A stretch of DNA of 64,000 bases from Sphingobium sp. EP60837 (GCF_001658005.1 NZ_CP015986.1:1054001-1118000), one strand, 5' to 3'. Counted from the stretch's first letter, positions 45,741 through 55,312 are shown. Notes: a model not told the origin generated them from the sequence alone. Program-made: numbers and translations.

Positions 45741-46179
45741 AATTCGCCTGAAGCGCCTGCCTCATGGCGCGGGGCTGCCTGTTCCCATCTATGCGACGGC
45801 CCATGCGGCGGGGATGGACGTGGTGTCGGCGGAAGATGTGATCATCGTGCCGGGCGGACGGCATGCCGTGGCGACTGGCTTCGCCATGGCGATTCCCGAA
45901 GGTTATGAGGTGCAGGTCCGGCCGCGCTCCGGCTTGGCGCTGAAGCATGGCATCAGTCTTCCCAACACGCCCGGCACGATCGATGCCGATTATCGGGGGG
46001 AGTTGAAGGTCATCCTGATCAATCTGGGATCGGAGCCCTTCGTCATCGCGCGCGGCGACCGGATCGCCCAGCTGGTGGCGGCGCCGGTGCAGATGGCCCG
46101 CTTTGCCGAGGTTGAGGAACTGGACGAGACGGTGCGGGGTTCCGGTGGTTTCGGATCGACCGGAGTGACGTCATCATGA
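45715..46179 (+). CDS. dut: dUTP diphosphatase (dUTPase)
   Basis: A 154-residue trimeric dUTPase that keeps uracil out of DNA. The five family motifs are present: [43 protein letters not shown] with the catalytic Asp, RGDRIAQLV and the C-terminal GSGGFGSTG. The start lies 26 bases inside coaBC in a different frame, and the end overlaps moeB by 4 bases, so ubiB-coaBC-dut-moeB are translationally linked. Confidence 0.97.
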   Translation: MPFHLSPIEIRLKRLPHGAGLPVPIYATAHAAGMDVVSAEDVIIVPGGRHAVATGFAMAIPEGYEVQVRPRSGLALKHGISLPNTPGTIDADYRGELKVILINLGSEPFVIARGDRIAQLVAAPVQMARFAEVEELDETVRGSGGFGSTGVTSS

Positions 46180-46958
46180 CCCCTGCCCCGCTGACGCTCT
46201 CCGACGAGCAACTGGAACGCTATGCGCGCCATATCGTCCTCAAGGAGATCGGCGGCGCAGGGCAGGCGCGGCTGTTGTCGGCGGATGTCGCGGTGATCGG
46301 CGCGGGCGGGATCGGCAGCCCGGCGATTCTCTATTTGGCGGCGGCGGGCGTGGGCACGATCCGCGTCATCGATGATGATCATGTCGCGCTGTCCAACCTG
46401 CAACGGCAGGTGCTGTTCGGCACGGACGACATCGGCGCGGCGAAAGCGGAAAGCGCCATGGCGGCGGTCGCACGGCTTAATCCCGATGTGAAGCTCATCC
46501 CGATCAACGCGCGAATCGATGCGGACAATGCCGCGCTGATGCTGCGTGACGCCGATGTGGTGCTGGACGGATGCGACAGTTTCGCGACGCGGCTGGCTGT
46601 GGCGGATTGCGCGCAAAGGCTGCGTATCCCGCTGGTGTCGGCGGCCGTGGGATCGTTCGAGGGCCAACTCGCCACCTACCGGGGGTGGGAGAGCGGCCAA
46701 CCCTGTTATCGTTGCCTGGTGGGCGACCCGCAGGATGCACCGGAGCGCAACTGCGCAGAGACGGGCGTGATCGGCGCGCTGACTGGCGTCATGGGGAGTT
46801 TGGCCGCGCTGGAGGTGATCCGCGCGCTGGTGCCTTTTGGCGCGGATATGGCGGGCAAGTTGCTGCTGGCAGACCTGCTGGCAATGCGCTTCCGGACCGT
46901 TTCAGTCGCCAAGGACCCAGGCTGCAGCGCGTGCGCCGCAGAGCTATGCGCGAACTGA
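46176..46958 (+). CDS. moeB: ThiF/MoeB-family adenylyltransferase (probable molybdopterin-synthase adenylyltransferase)
   Basis: A 260-residue E1-like enzyme that adenylates the C-terminal glycine of a sulfur-carrier protein (MoaD or ThiS). It has [20 protein letters not shown], the nucleotide loop [28 protein letters not shown] and zinc Cys pairs at CYRC and CSAC near the end. There is no rhodanese domain, so the bacterial MoeB/ThiF type. MoeB versus ThiF cannot be separated by sequence here; no moaD or thiS is adjacent. It overlaps dut by 4 and the DsrE-like gene by 13 bases. Confidence 0.9.
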   Translation: MTPAPLTLSDEQLERYARHIVLKEIGGAGQARLLSADVAVIGAGGIGSPAILYLAAAGVGTIRVIDDDHVALSNLQRQVLFGTDDIGAAKAESAMAAVARLNPDVKLIPINARIDADNAALMLRDADVVLDGCDSFATRLAVADCAQRLRIPLVSAAVGSFEGQLATYRGWESGQPCYRCLVGDPQDAPERNCAETGVIGALTGVMGSLAALEVIRALVPFGADMAGKLLLADLLAMRFRTVSVAKDPGCSACAAELCAN

Positions 46959-47311
46959 GAATTATCGTTGCGACCGCCGATGCCGAGCGGCTGCGTGGCG
47001 CGCTCGTGCTGGCAAGCGCGCAGGCGGCGTTGGGCGGGCGGGCCAGCATCTTCCTGCAACTTGACGCGGTAGCCCTGCTCGCACCCACTTTTGAAGCGCC
47101 GAGGGATGCGGCGCATGGCGAGGCCGGGTTGCCGACGCTAAGGCAATTGATTGCAGAGGCGTCGGGATTGGGCGTCGCACTTCTCGCCTGTCAGAGCGGG
47201 ATGGCGCTGCACGGCATTGGCGCGCAGGACTTGCCGGACGATATCGCAGTGAGCGGACCCATTGCCTTCCTGCAGGAAACGGGCAAGGAGGCCCGCCTGA
47301 TCTTCGCCTGA
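46946..47311 (+). CDS. DsrE-like protein
   Basis: A 121-residue protein with a DsrE/F-type alpha/beta fold: [35 protein letters not shown] first half, FLQLDAVALLAP, and a conserved Cys in LGVALLACQSGMALHG. Families of this kind carry or transfer sulfur through such a Cys. The position after the sulfur-carrier-activating moeB fits a sulfur-relay role, which is inference. The ATG at 46946 lies 13 bases inside moeB. The stop abuts the stop of the convergent M48 gene. Confidence 0.8.
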   Translation: MRELRIIVATADAERLRGALVLASAQAALGGRASIFLQLDAVALLAPTFEAPRDAAHGEAGLPTLRQLIAEASGLGVALLACQSGMALHGIGAQDLPDDIAVSGPIAFLQETGKEARLIFA

Positions 47312-48385
47312 TCAGAAGGGCTTGCCCCAGAATTTCGCGACTTTCGGGTCTTTGGCACAGGAACTGCGGAGCGCCTGCCATTGCGCCGGGTCGAGCGCGG
47401 AACGATAGCGCGTGCCTGGCTGCATCGCTGCGGCGAAGCGGCGGCGGCGGTCGGCGGAAAGCGGGTGGGAGGAGAACCAAGTCATCGCCCTTGCGCCTGT
47501 CCCTGCCTCCTTACCGCCGATCCGCTCGAAGAAAGCGGCCGTGCCCGCGGGGGAGATGTTCGCGCTGCGCATTTGCTGAATGGCGACCTCGTCAGCTGCA
47601 GTTTCGGCCTCGCGGCCGTAGCTCATGGCCAGTACGCCGTTGAGATAGCCGCCCGCATTGCCGCCTGCTCCGCCCAGGACGACACTGAGGCCGAGTTGGC
47701 GGATGAGGCCCGTCATCGTGTCACGGTGGCGGACATGGCCGAGTTCATGGCCCAGAACGCCAGCGACCTCGTCAGGCGACCCGGCCTGCTGGATGAGCCC
47801 GTCGAACAGGATCACGCGGCCGCCCGGCAAAGTGACGGCATTCACCATCGGGATGTTGGCGAGCGCGATCTCGCGCGCTTCATGCTGCGGATCGACCTGC
47901 GCGACCAATGTGCGAAGCGCGGCGTCCCCGGCAGGCGTGTGGCAGAAGCGGCCGCCGAAGTCGCCCACCATCGCATCGCCCATGCGGTTTTCCCAGCTGC
48001 GCGGGATAAACGGTGCAACGATTCCTGGCGCTTCGGCTGCGCCCCAGACCACCAGCACCGCCGCTATGGTGAACAATGCCGCCGCTGGCCAGAATCCGAG
48101 ACGGTCGATCCATCCACCATAGCGTGCCCCCTTGGGCAGATGGGCGGCAATGCCGTCAGGGGCTTCCCCGGCAAAGCCCATACGCCAGCCGGGAATGGCG
48201 CTGTGTCCATAGGCGGAGCGCCCGCTTTCGACGCCGATGACAGTGAGATCGGACCAAGCCGCAGGCGCGCCAGCCCACCCACTTTCCGGCTCTTCAAGCA
48301 CGAAGCCGTCCGCAGCCTGGCGAAGCAGCACGCTTCGCCGGACCGCGGTGACACCGTCATAATGCCAGAGCCGGAAATCCGACAT
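47312..48385 (-). CDS. M48-family metalloprotease, membrane-anchored
   Basis: A 357-residue protein: N-terminal small domain (residues 1-90, WHYDGVTAVRRSV and LTVIGVESG), one membrane helix (about 95-115), then an M48 peptidase with HELGHVRHRD (zinc HExxH) and EAETAADEVAIQQM (third ligand Glu). Related to BepA/LoiP-type envelope proteases; the exact substrate is unknown. Its stop directly abuts the DsrE-like stop (TGATCA). It lies 5 bases after the DUF898 gene. Confidence 0.93.
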   Translation of the reverse strand: MSDFRLWHYDGVTAVRRSVLLRQAADGFVLEEPESGWAGAPAAWSDLTVIGVESGRSAYGHSAIPGWRMGFAGEAPDGIAAHLPKGARYGGWIDRLGFWPAAALFTIAAVLVVWGAAEAPGIVAPFIPRSWENRMGDAMVGDFGGRFCHTPAGDAALRTLVAQVDPQHEAREIALANIPMVNAVTLPGGRVILFDGLIQQAGSPDEVAGVLGHELGHVRHRDTMTGLIRQLGLSVVLGGAGGNAGGYLNGVLAMSYGREAETAADEVAIQQMRSANISPAGTAAFFERIGGKEAGTGARAMTWFSSHPLSADRRRRFAAAMQPGTRYRSALDPAQWQALRSSCAKDPKVAKFWGKPF

Positions 48386-48390
48386 CGGCG

Positions 48391-49470
48391 TCAGAAGGCG
48401 CCCACGTCGAGCGCGTCGAGAAGGCCCTCACCATGGCGGCTTGTCTTCGTCTGCGACTGGGTGAGTTCGTCCGTATAGATCTCGCCGGTCGCTCCCATAT
48501 GGGCGACGAAGAATTTCCAGTGACGATATTGCAGGAAGATCGATCCGACGCCGAGCGTGCAAGTGACGAGGGCAATGTCGCCAAGGAACAGCAGCAGCCA
48601 ATCCTTGGTGCGAGCGCAGAATTGGAAATTGAGGCCAGCAAGCGACAGTCCCTCGACCGCCTGGCGGAAGAATTTGGCGTAGAAGGCGAGCGCGATGAGG
48701 CCCATGCCCAGATATAAGGCAAACACCAAGCCGATGATCGCCAGGATGCCAGCGACTGCCGCGCCTCCAGCATTCTGCATGTCACCGAACGGGATGGCCA
48801 TGGTAGCGATAATGCCGCCGACCACTACAAGGGCGATCGGAAACAGATAGAAGAGCAGGAACCGCTTGAAGGCCGGGCCGTGATCCCCCGCCGCCTCGAA
48901 CAGGTGCGGGCCGAAGCTCATCTTGTTCCAGCGCTCGTTCCACAACGACATCATCGACCAGGGAATGAGCAGGCCGAGGGCAAGGCTGCCCACAGCGCTC
49001 TTCCACATATAGGAGACGCCGTAGCCAAAGCCCTGATCGTCGCTGCCGCCACGGATGCCGTGCCACCAGGTTCGGCTCAGCCGGTAACGCAGCGCGCGGA
49101 ATCGGGCGACACCGACCATATAGAATATCCCGCCAAAAGCGGCCAGCGTCAGAATGGCCGCCACGCCGCCATGCCCCTGGAGGATCAACGCCTGCGCACT
49201 GAATTGAAGAATCAGGAAGGGCACGCCGACCATCGCGACCACCATCAGGAAGCCAAGGAACAATTCCTTGCCCGTCCCGGTCCATTCGAGCCGGTCGTCG
49301 ATGAAGCGCGTGTTCGCCCAAAGATAGCACCGCGTCCGCGTCGTCGCCCAGAAGCGATAGATGCCCAGCGTGACGATCGTCAGCAGAAGATTAGTGAAAG
49401 CGATTGGCGCATATTCACGCCAGCTTCCTTCAAAGGCGAAGCTGTCGCCGTAAAAGCGTTCCTGATCCAT
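48391..49470 (-). CDS. YjgN-family (DUF898) membrane protein
   Basis: A 359-residue protein with about eight hydrophobic helices. Family signs are FEGSWREYAPIAFTNLLLTIVTLGIYRFWATTRTRCYLW at the N-terminus and two repeats of GLNFQFCARTKDWLLLFLGD / LGVGSIFLQYRHWKFF. DUF898 proteins have no known activity. It forms a two-gene operon with the M48 protease (5-base gap), a pairing common in alphaproteobacteria, which suggests a shared envelope role. Confidence 0.9.
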   Translation of the reverse strand: MDQERFYGDSFAFEGSWREYAPIAFTNLLLTIVTLGIYRFWATTRTRCYLWANTRFIDDRLEWTGTGKELFLGFLMVVAMVGVPFLILQFSAQALILQGHGGVAAILTLAAFGGIFYMVGVARFRALRYRLSRTWWHGIRGGSDDQGFGYGVSYMWKSAVGSLALGLLIPWSMMSLWNERWNKMSFGPHLFEAAGDHGPAFKRFLLFYLFPIALVVVGGIIATMAIPFGDMQNAGGAAVAGILAIIGLVFALYLGMGLIALAFYAKFFRQAVEGLSLAGLNFQFCARTKDWLLLFLGDIALVTCTLGVGSIFLQYRHWKFFVAHMGATGEIYTDELTQSQTKTSRHGEGLLDALDVGAF

Positions 49471-49597
49471 GGATCCCCCCTGTAGTCCCCGACGGGAGAA
49501 GACTATGAGCCGGACGGCGGGTCAAGGGGGATCATGCTGACGGACCGCTTGCGTCAGAATTGAGCGTAACGCTCATTGCCGATGAAGCCGAGTTTCT

Positions 49598-49987
49598 TCA
49601 CCCCGGCGCGACGGATGTCCGGAGCACTTCATCCACCGCGACGTAGCGGGCGGCGGCGTCCGGTTCGAACTGCAACTCAGGCTCGACCGGCATCCGCAGG
49701 GACGCGGCGAGATATTGGCGGAGCGTGATCCGGTCAATCGCCGCCCCGTTCCAACGGATCAGGCCGTCGGCATCAATGCTGACCTTGTTCTTGATGAGGT
49801 TCATATCGACAGAGCGTTCTATCCGCCCTTGCGGAAGATCAACACCGACGCTGTGCGTCTGGATCGGGATGGTCAAGATGAACATGATCAGCAGCACCAG
49901 CATCACATCGATCAGCGGCGTCGTGTTCATCTCGCCCATCGGATGTTCCATTTGGGCCGTGTCGGATTGCGCCAAGCTTAAAGCCAT
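49598..49987 (-). CDS. exbD: ExbD-type biopolymer transport protein, C-terminus probably frameshifted
   Basis: A 129-residue protein with a cytoplasmic N-terminus, one membrane helix (about 26-43, IDVMLVLLIMFILTIPI with the proton-path Asp in NTTPLIDVM) and a periplasmic domain. The frame ends VDEVLRTSVAPG, but the following DNA in the next frame reads DIRRAGVKKLGFIGNERYA and then a stop at 49554. That is the expected ExbD C-terminus. Adding one base after the CTC codon near 49627 gives VDEVLADIRRAGV. So a one-base deletion, assembly error or recoding is likely. No exbB or tonB is nearby. Confidence 0.8.
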   Translation of the reverse strand: MALSLAQSDTAQMEHPMGEMNTTPLIDVMLVLLIMFILTIPIQTHSVGVDLPQGRIERSVDMNLIKNKVSIDADGLIRWNGAAIDRITLRQYLAASLRMPVEPELQFEPDAAARYVAVDEVLRTSVAPG

Positions 49988-50062
49988 GAACCCCTCCTAT
50001 TGAATGTTATATCAACACATGAATTATGCTTGTACGGGCTGCGCTTGGCAAGAGTGCTTCTA

Positions 50063-50090
50063 TTGACAGGCCGGGCCGCCCATTTATGGG
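50063..50090 (+). promoter_or_regulatory. candidate promoter for thrS
   Basis: TTGACA (50063-50068), 16-base spacer, TATGGG (50085-50090), giving a leader of about 55 bases before the thrS ATG. The -35 is perfect; the -10 is weak. Confidence 0.4.
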
Positions 50091-50150
50091 GAAAGCGCGG
50101 CATTTTGCGCCGCTTCATCCACTCACAGAAAGACCCGACCCTTGTCCGCC

Positions 50151-52133
50151 ATGCTCAAGATCACCCTGCCCGACGGTTCCGTGCGCGAAGTCGCGCCCGG
50201 CACTACCCCGGCGGACATTGCAGCGGCGATCGGGCCGGGTCTGGCCAAGGCGGCCATCGCCGCGCGCGTCGATGGAGAGTTGCGTGACATCATGCGGCCG
50301 CTGGAAAATGACGCCCAGCTGGCGCTGGTGACGTCGCGGGACGAGGCCGACGCGCTGGAGCTGGCGCGGCATGACTTCGCGCATATATTGGCAGAGGCGG
50401 TGCAGGCGCTGTTTCCGGGCACGCAGATCACCTTTGGCCCTTCGACGGACGATGGCTTCTACTATGATTTTGCACCCAAGGACCGGCCATTCACCGAGGA
50501 GGATCTGCCCGCGATCGAGGCGAAGATGCGCGAGATCATCGCCGCCGACAAGGCGCTGCGCCGCGAGGTGTGGAAGCGCGAGGACCTGATCGCCCGCTGG
50601 CGGGCCGACGGCGAGACGTTCAAGGCCGAATGGGCCGCAGAACTTCCCGAAGGCGAGGAGTTGACGGTTTACTGGTCGGGCGGGGACTGGCTCGACATGT
50701 GCCGGGGGCCGCATCTCGCCTCCACGGGGAAGCTTGATCCGGCGGCGTTCAAGCTGACGCGCGTGTCGGGCGCGTATTGGCGCGGCGATCAGAAGAATGC
50801 GATGTTGAGCCGCGTCTATGGCACTGGCTGGCTCAACAAGAAGCAGCTCGAGGCGCATCTCCACAAGCTGGAGGAAGCGGGCAAGCGCGACCATCGTAAG
50901 CTGGGCGCGGAAATGGACCTGTTCCACCTCCAGCAGGAAGCGCATGGGTCGGTCTTCTGGCACCCCAAGGGCTATCTGATCTGGCGCGAACTCGAAGCCT
51001 ATATGCGCCGCGCCATCGACGATGCAGGCTATCGCGAGGTCAAAACGCCGCAGGTGATGGACGCGCGCCAATGGGAGCAGTCCGGCCATTGGGGCAAATA
51101 TCGCGAGAATATGTTCGTGATCCCCGACGAGGTTCCCAATGTCGAGGATGAAGGGCCGCTGGTGTCGGACGATGCCGACTGGATGGCGCTGAAGCCCATG
51201 AACTGCCCGGCGCACATCCTGATCTTCAAGCAGGGGATCAAGAGCTATCGCGACCTGCCGCTGCGCTTCTATGAAAATGGTTGCTGTCATCGCAACGAAC
51301 CGCATGGCGCGCTCCACGGACTGATGCGGGTGCGCCAGTTTACGCAGGACGATGCGCACATCTTCTGCCGTGAGGATCAGATCGTCGAGGAAGTGCGCGC
51401 CTTCTGTGCGCTGGCCGATCGGATCTACAAGGATTTCGGCTTTACCTATTCGATCAAGCTGGCGTTGCGCCCGGACAAGCGCTTCGGCAGCGACGAGATG
51501 TGGGACAAGGCCGAGGAAGAGTTGCGCAACGCCGTCGCGGCGGCGGGGCTCAACACGCCTGAATATGGCTGGGAGGAGTTGCCGGGCGAAGGCGCCTTCT
51601 ATGCGCCCAAGCTCGAATGGCATCTGACCGACGCAATCGGGCGGACTTGGCAGGTCGGCACGATCCAGTCGGACCGAGTGCTGCCCGAGCGACTCGACGC
51701 ATCCTATGTGGCCGAGGATGGCGAGCGGCACCGGCCGGTGATGCTCCACCGCGCGATTTTCGGCTCCTATGAGCGCTTCATCGGCATATTGATCGAACAT
51801 TATGCGGGTAAATTTCCGCTCTGGCTGGCGCCAGTTCAGGCAGTCGTTGCGACGATCGTATCGGACGCCGATGGCTATGCCCAAACGGTCGTGGAGCAGC
51901 TCCGCGCGGCCGGCATTCGGGCCGAAACCGACCTGCGCAATGAGAAGATCAACTATAAGGTACGCGAGCATAGCCTGGCTAAAGTGCCCAATTTGCTGGT
52001 CGTGGGCCGCCGCGAAGCCGACGAAGGGACGGTGGCCCTGCGCGAACTTGGCAAAGAAGGGCAGAGCGTTCTTTCGGTCGAGGACGTCATTGCACGTCTT
52101 GCAAAAGAGGCGCTCGCCCCCGATATGCGCTGA
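50151..52133 (+). CDS. thrS: threonyl-tRNA synthetase
   Basis: A 660-residue class II synthetase. TGS domain at 1-60 ([16 protein letters not shown]), editing domain with [16 protein letters not shown] and the SAD region, catalytic core with zinc-binding MNCPAH and the motif-2 [26 protein letters not shown], and an anticodon-binding domain at about 555-650. The ATG at 50151 is preferred over the TTG at 50142. infC follows after 115 bases. A perfect -35 element lies about 80 bases upstream. Confidence 0.97.
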   Translation: MLKITLPDGSVREVAPGTTPADIAAAIGPGLAKAAIAARVDGELRDIMRPLENDAQLALVTSRDEADALELARHDFAHILAEAVQALFPGTQITFGPSTDDGFYYDFAPKDRPFTEEDLPAIEAKMREIIAADKALRREVWKREDLIARWRADGETFKAEWAAELPEGEELTVYWSGGDWLDMCRGPHLASTGKLDPAAFKLTRVSGAYWRGDQKNAMLSRVYGTGWLNKKQLEAHLHKLEEAGKRDHRKLGAEMDLFHLQQEAHGSVFWHPKGYLIWRELEAYMRRAIDDAGYREVKTPQVMDARQWEQSGHWGKYRENMFVIPDEVPNVEDEGPLVSDDADWMALKPMNCPAHILIFKQGIKSYRDLPLRFYENGCCHRNEPHGALHGLMRVRQFTQDDAHIFCREDQIVEEVRAFCALADRIYKDFGFTYSIKLALRPDKRFGSDEMWDKAEEELRNAVAAAGLNTPEYGWEELPGEGAFYAPKLEWHLTDAIGRTWQVGTIQSDRVLPERLDASYVAEDGERHRPVMLHRAIFGSYERFIGILIEHYAGKFPLWLAPVQAVVATIVSDADGYAQTVVEQLRAAGIRAETDLRNEKINYKVREHSLAKVPNLLVVGRREADEGTVALRELGKEGQSVLSVEDVIARLAKEALAPDMR

Positions 52134-52235
52134 GGCAGCGATGCCACATGGGGCCGGTGAATCCGCAGATGCGGGCTTGCCGCCCCTTTCGGCTTTGCGC
52201 TAAAGGGCCGCCAGAGCCATTTTTGTGATTACCAT

Positions 52236-52251
52236 AGGAGAAGCCGCTATA
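52236..52251 (+). promoter_or_regulatory. ribosome-binding site that selects the ATA start of infC
   Basis: AGGAGAAG followed by CCGCT and ATA. Eight bases lie between AGGAG and ATA, the usual best distance. No ATG, GTG or TTG codon lies within the window this site could serve. Confidence 0.65.
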
Positions 52252-52794
52252 CGTCCCCCAATGATGCGCCGCCCGATGGCGCCGCCGCCTAAGTCCGGTC
52301 CCCGTTACAATGAGTTCATCACGGTGCCCAAGGTACGCGTGATCGACGACGAAGGCGAAAATCTGGGCGTGATGTTTACGCAGGAGGCCATGGAGCGCGC
52401 TTATGAGATCGGGCTGGACCTGGTCGAAGTGTCGCCGACCGCCGATCCGCCGGTTTGCAAGTTCCTGGACATCGGCAAGTTCAAGTACGAGGCCCAGAAA
52501 AAGGCGAATATCGCCCGCAAGACCCAGAAGACGCAGGAACTCAAAGAGATCAAGATGCGTCCCAACATCGACGATCATGACTATGATACGAAGATGAAGA
52601 AGGTCCATGACTTCATCGGCGACGGCGATAAGGTGAAGATCACCCTGCGCTTCCGTGGCCGCGAACTGTCGCACCAGCAGCTCGGCATGCAGTTGCTCCA
52701 GCGCGTGGCGGAAAATGTGGGTGAAATCGCCAAGGTCGAAGCCTATCCGCGCATGGAAGGCCGCCAGATGCTGATGGTGCTGGCGCCGAAATAA
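52249..52794 (+). CDS. infC: translation initiation factor IF-3, likely ATA start codon
   Basis: A 181-residue IF-3 (from ATA) that controls start-codon choice on the 30S subunit. The N-domain has [27 protein letters not shown], the linker [10 protein letters not shown], and the C-domain [24 protein letters not shown] (52236-52243) is placed exactly for ATA at 52249. The in-frame GTG at 52225 lies before this site and has none of its own; the ATG at 52261 is 20 bases too far. A rare AUU/AUA start is known to let IF-3 repress its own translation. rpmI and rplT do not follow. Confidence 0.9.
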   Translation: MRPPMMRRPMAPPPKSGPRYNEFITVPKVRVIDDEGENLGVMFTQEAMERAYEIGLDLVEVSPTADPPVCKFLDIGKFKYEAQKKANIARKTQKTQELKEIKMRPNIDDHDYDTKMKKVHDFIGDGDKVKITLRFRGRELSHQQLGMQLLQRVAENVGEIAKVEAYPRMEGRQMLMVLAPK

Positions 52795-52819
52795 GCTTTG
52801 CGGCTTTAGAATGAAGTTG

Positions 52820-52859
52820 TCGGGCGGGGTCTGGATGCAGGCTCCGCCCGATGTGTTTT
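52820..52859 (+). terminator. probable terminator of infC
   Basis: Stem TCGGGCGG / CCGCCCGA with a 16-base loop, followed by TGTGTTTT, 25 bases after the stop. The loop is long, so only moderately convincing. Confidence 0.45.
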
Positions 52860-52999
52860 GCTGCGGCTTTACGAAGCTGCGGCTTCGGGACATTATAGCG
52901 GCGTTCGCGCGACTGGCGAGATGAGGTGGCGTAGCATCGGGGAAAGCGAATCGGATACGCCGTTCGCCTAGGCACCCTCTTCGAACGCGGAGCAGTGCC

Positions 53000-53497
53000 A
53001 TGGCCATGAATAATGGGGTATATGACCCGAGCGGCATCTTCATGTGGCGTCGGATTGACGAGCGGCTGACCACCTCTGGCCAGCCCAGCGAGGAGCAATT
53101 GGCTGCGCTGGCTGGTCTAAATGTCACGCATATCGTCAACCTGGGCCTGCACAGCCATGATAAGGCGTTACCCGACGAAGCGGCGAGCGTCCGCGCGCTG
53201 GGCATGATCTACATCCATATTCCCGTCCCATTCGACCAGCCGTCGGAGAGTGATTTCGAGCGGTTCCGGGAAGTGATGGCGGCGCTTGCTGACAAGACCA
53301 TCCATGTCCACTGCATCGCCAATTTGCGAGTTTCGGCCTTCCTCTACCGTTATAGGCGAGACATACTCCATTGGGAGGAAGCGGAGGCGCGCGCGGAGAT
53401 TGAGCGCATCTGGCGGCCAAGTGACGTTTGGGCCGAATTCATAGGGGACGTATCGGGCGCAACGTCACCGCATCGCTATGCGGGGCGAGATTATTGA
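53000..53497 (+). CDS. tyrosine-phosphatase-like protein
   Basis: A 165-residue protein of the small dual-specificity/DUF442-like phosphatase group: RRIDERLTTSGQPSEEQLAALAGLNVTHIVNLGL, then the active-site loop HVHCIANLRVSAF. The Cys-Arg spacing is Cys-x4-Arg rather than the classical Cys-x5-Arg, as seen in this subgroup. Substrate unknown. It starts at ATG 53000 or 53006, has no close partner upstream, and ends 16 bases before the convergent MDR gene. Confidence 0.78.
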   Translation: MAMNNGVYDPSGIFMWRRIDERLTTSGQPSEEQLAALAGLNVTHIVNLGLHSHDKALPDEAASVRALGMIYIHIPVPFDQPSESDFERFREVMAALADKTIHVHCIANLRVSAFLYRYRRDILHWEEAEARAEIERIWRPSDVWAEFIGDVSGATSPHRYAGRDY

Positions 53498-53513
53498 TCG
53501 AGCAGGACAGCGA

Positions 53514-54626
53514 TCAGTTCGGCACGATCAGATATTTCTCACCCGTGCGCCGAGCGTTGTACGTCAGGACGGCGTCTCGCGCGAGTGCGTCTCGTAGCGA
53601 GATGCGGGCCTTGTAGTGACTGGCGAAAGTGGTGGTGAGGCTGTCGAGGACGCGTTGGCGCATGCGCTGCGCGGTGTCGGCCCCCGCACTTTGCAGGAAG
53701 GGGAAGAGCAGCCAACCGCCGACATTCCAGCTGAAGCCGAAGCTGCGCGTGAGGATCGTCGGGGAGGTGTCGAGCATGCCGTAAATATAGGCTTGCTTGG
53801 GACTATCCGATCCATAGCGGCTGTACGGGGCGTCCTTGGCTGCGGCCAACTCCATCGCGTGAAGGATCTGGCTGACAAGCGTGCCACCGCCGATTGCGTC
53901 GAAGGCGATGGTTGCTCCGGTCGCAGCGATGGCGCCCTGGAGTTGAGCGGCAAAATCATCCTTCGAGCTGTCGAGCACAATGTCTGCGCCCAAATCCCTG
54001 AGGATCGCCACCTGCGCTTCGTTGCGGACGATGTTCACCAGCGGGACGCCATCCTCCTGACAAATGCGGACCAGCATCTGGCCGAGATTGGAGGCGGCGG
54101 CGGTGTGGATTATTGCGCGATGCCCTTCCCGCCGCATGGTCTCGACAAAGCCGAGCGCGGTGAGCGGGTTGACGAAAGCTGCCGCGCCCTGCTCCGCCGT
54201 CACGTCATCCGGCAATGCGATGCAGGCGCCTGCCTGAACTAGACGATATTGCGCGAACATGCCGCCCGCGATGAGCGCCACGCGCTTGCCAAGCAATGCC
54301 TGAGCGTCTGGGGCGTCACCGGCGGCGATCACAGTGCCCGCGCCTTCATTGCCGACCTCCATCGCCTGGCCCACCCGGCCCGCCATGGCGCGAAGAGCGG
54401 CGTCGGACATCGGGGCGATGACCCGGTCTCCGCTATAATCCGCATTTTCGAGATCGGCGGCCGGGAAGAGCAGGCCGAGATCGGACGGGTTGATCGGGGC
54501 GGCTTCCACTCGGACCAGCACTTCATTGCCCTTGGGCGCAGGGAACGCTTCTTCGGCCAATTCGACGATCAAGCGGCCATCGGCGTGGAGGGTGGAAAGA
54601 AGCTTCAAACCGCGCGTGCCGCTCAT
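53514..54626 (-). CDS. MDR-superfamily (zinc-type alcohol dehydrogenase-like) oxidoreductase
   Basis: A 370-residue NAD(P)H-dependent reductase of the quinone-reductase type. GroES-like N-domain with VLVRVEAAPINPSDLGLL and EVGNEGAGTVIAAG; Rossmann domain with HTAAASNLGQMLVRIC (in place of the usual GxGxxG loop) and GADIVLDSSKDDF. No catalytic-zinc Cys/His set is seen, so it is not a zinc alcohol dehydrogenase. The substrate is unknown. It lies 14 bases after msrA on the same strand. Confidence 0.87.
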   Translation of the reverse strand: MSGTRGLKLLSTLHADGRLIVELAEEAFPAPKGNEVLVRVEAAPINPSDLGLLFPAADLENADYSGDRVIAPMSDAALRAMAGRVGQAMEVGNEGAGTVIAAGDAPDAQALLGKRVALIAGGMFAQYRLVQAGACIALPDDVTAEQGAAAFVNPLTALGFVETMRREGHRAIIHTAAASNLGQMLVRICQEDGVPLVNIVRNEAQVAILRDLGADIVLDSSKDDFAAQLQGAIAATGATIAFDAIGGGTLVSQILHAMELAAAKDAPYSRYGSDSPKQAYIYGMLDTSPTILTRSFGFSWNVGGWLLFPFLQSAGADTAQRMRQRVLDSLTTTFASHYKARISLRDALARDAVLTYNARRTGEKYLIVPN

Positions 54627-54640
54627 ATTCGTTTCCCTTA

Positions 54641-55312
54641 TTAGGCGGAGGGGCGATCAGTGTAGAGTTTCGGGAACATCGCCTTGAACGCCGCCAACTT
54701 AGGCATGTCCCAGCGTTGAATATAGGGGTGGCGCGGGTTTCGGGTGAGGAAATTCTGGTGATAGGCATCGGCCGCCTGGAAGCCGGAGAAGCGTTCCACG
54801 CGGGTGACGATGGGATCGCGCCAAAGGCCCGCTTTGCCGAGCTGGCCGAGATAGGCACGCGCCGCCTTGTCCTGACTGGGTGAAAGTGGGAACAGCGCGC
54901 TGCGATATTGGGTGCCGCGATCGGGACCCTGATAGTTGAGAGTCGTGGGATCGGCGATCACTGAGAAGAAGACGCGCAGCAAGGTGCCATAGCTCACTTG
55001 CTTGGGATCATAGGTAACCCGCACCGCTTCGGCGAAACCGGTGTCGCCCCCGCTGACGCGCTCATAATCGACCTTGAAGCTGCTCGGCCCCCCGGCAAAG
55101 CCAGAGGTGACGAGGCGAACGCCCTTCACATGGGAGAAGACGCCTTCGACGCCCCAGAAGCAGCCACCGGCGAAAACCGCTGTCTCCAGTTTGCGGGTGG
55201 GGGCGGCATCGACAGCAGGCGGGGGTGCGAGGACGGGGCGTTCGGCGCGCAGGGGAGAGACGACGGCGAGCGCCGCCAGAAATGCAAGAAGGAAACCGTC
55301 AGAGCGACGCAT
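54641..55312 (-). CDS. msrA: exported peptide methionine-S-sulfoxide reductase MsrA
   Basis: A 223-residue enzyme that repairs methionine sulfoxide. It has a signal peptide (RRSDGFLLAFLAALAVVSPLRA), so it works in the periplasm, unlike the common cytoplasmic MsrA. Active-site GCFWG is at about 50-54 with conserved GVEGVFSHVKGV, NYQGPDRGTQYRSALF and YHQNFL. Start ATG 55312, which overlaps the upstream 56-residue gene by 14 bases. It is followed by the MDR gene. Confidence 0.95.
   Translation of the reverse strand: MRRSDGFLLAFLAALAVVSPLRAERPVLAPPPAVDAAPTRKLETAVFAGGCFWGVEGVFSHVKGVRLVTSGFAGGPSSFKVDYERVSGGDTGFAEAVRVTYDPKQVSYGTLLRVFFSVIADPTTLNYQGPDRGTQYRSALFPLSPSQDKAARAYLGQLGKAGLWRDPIVTRVERFSGFQAADAYHQNFLTRNPRHPYIQRWDMPKLAAFKAMFPKLYTDRPSA

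Noticed and set aside
50115..51971. 618-residue open frame on the minus strand opposite thrS
   Set aside because: Antisense to an unmistakable thrS; no family features, composition typical of shadow frames.
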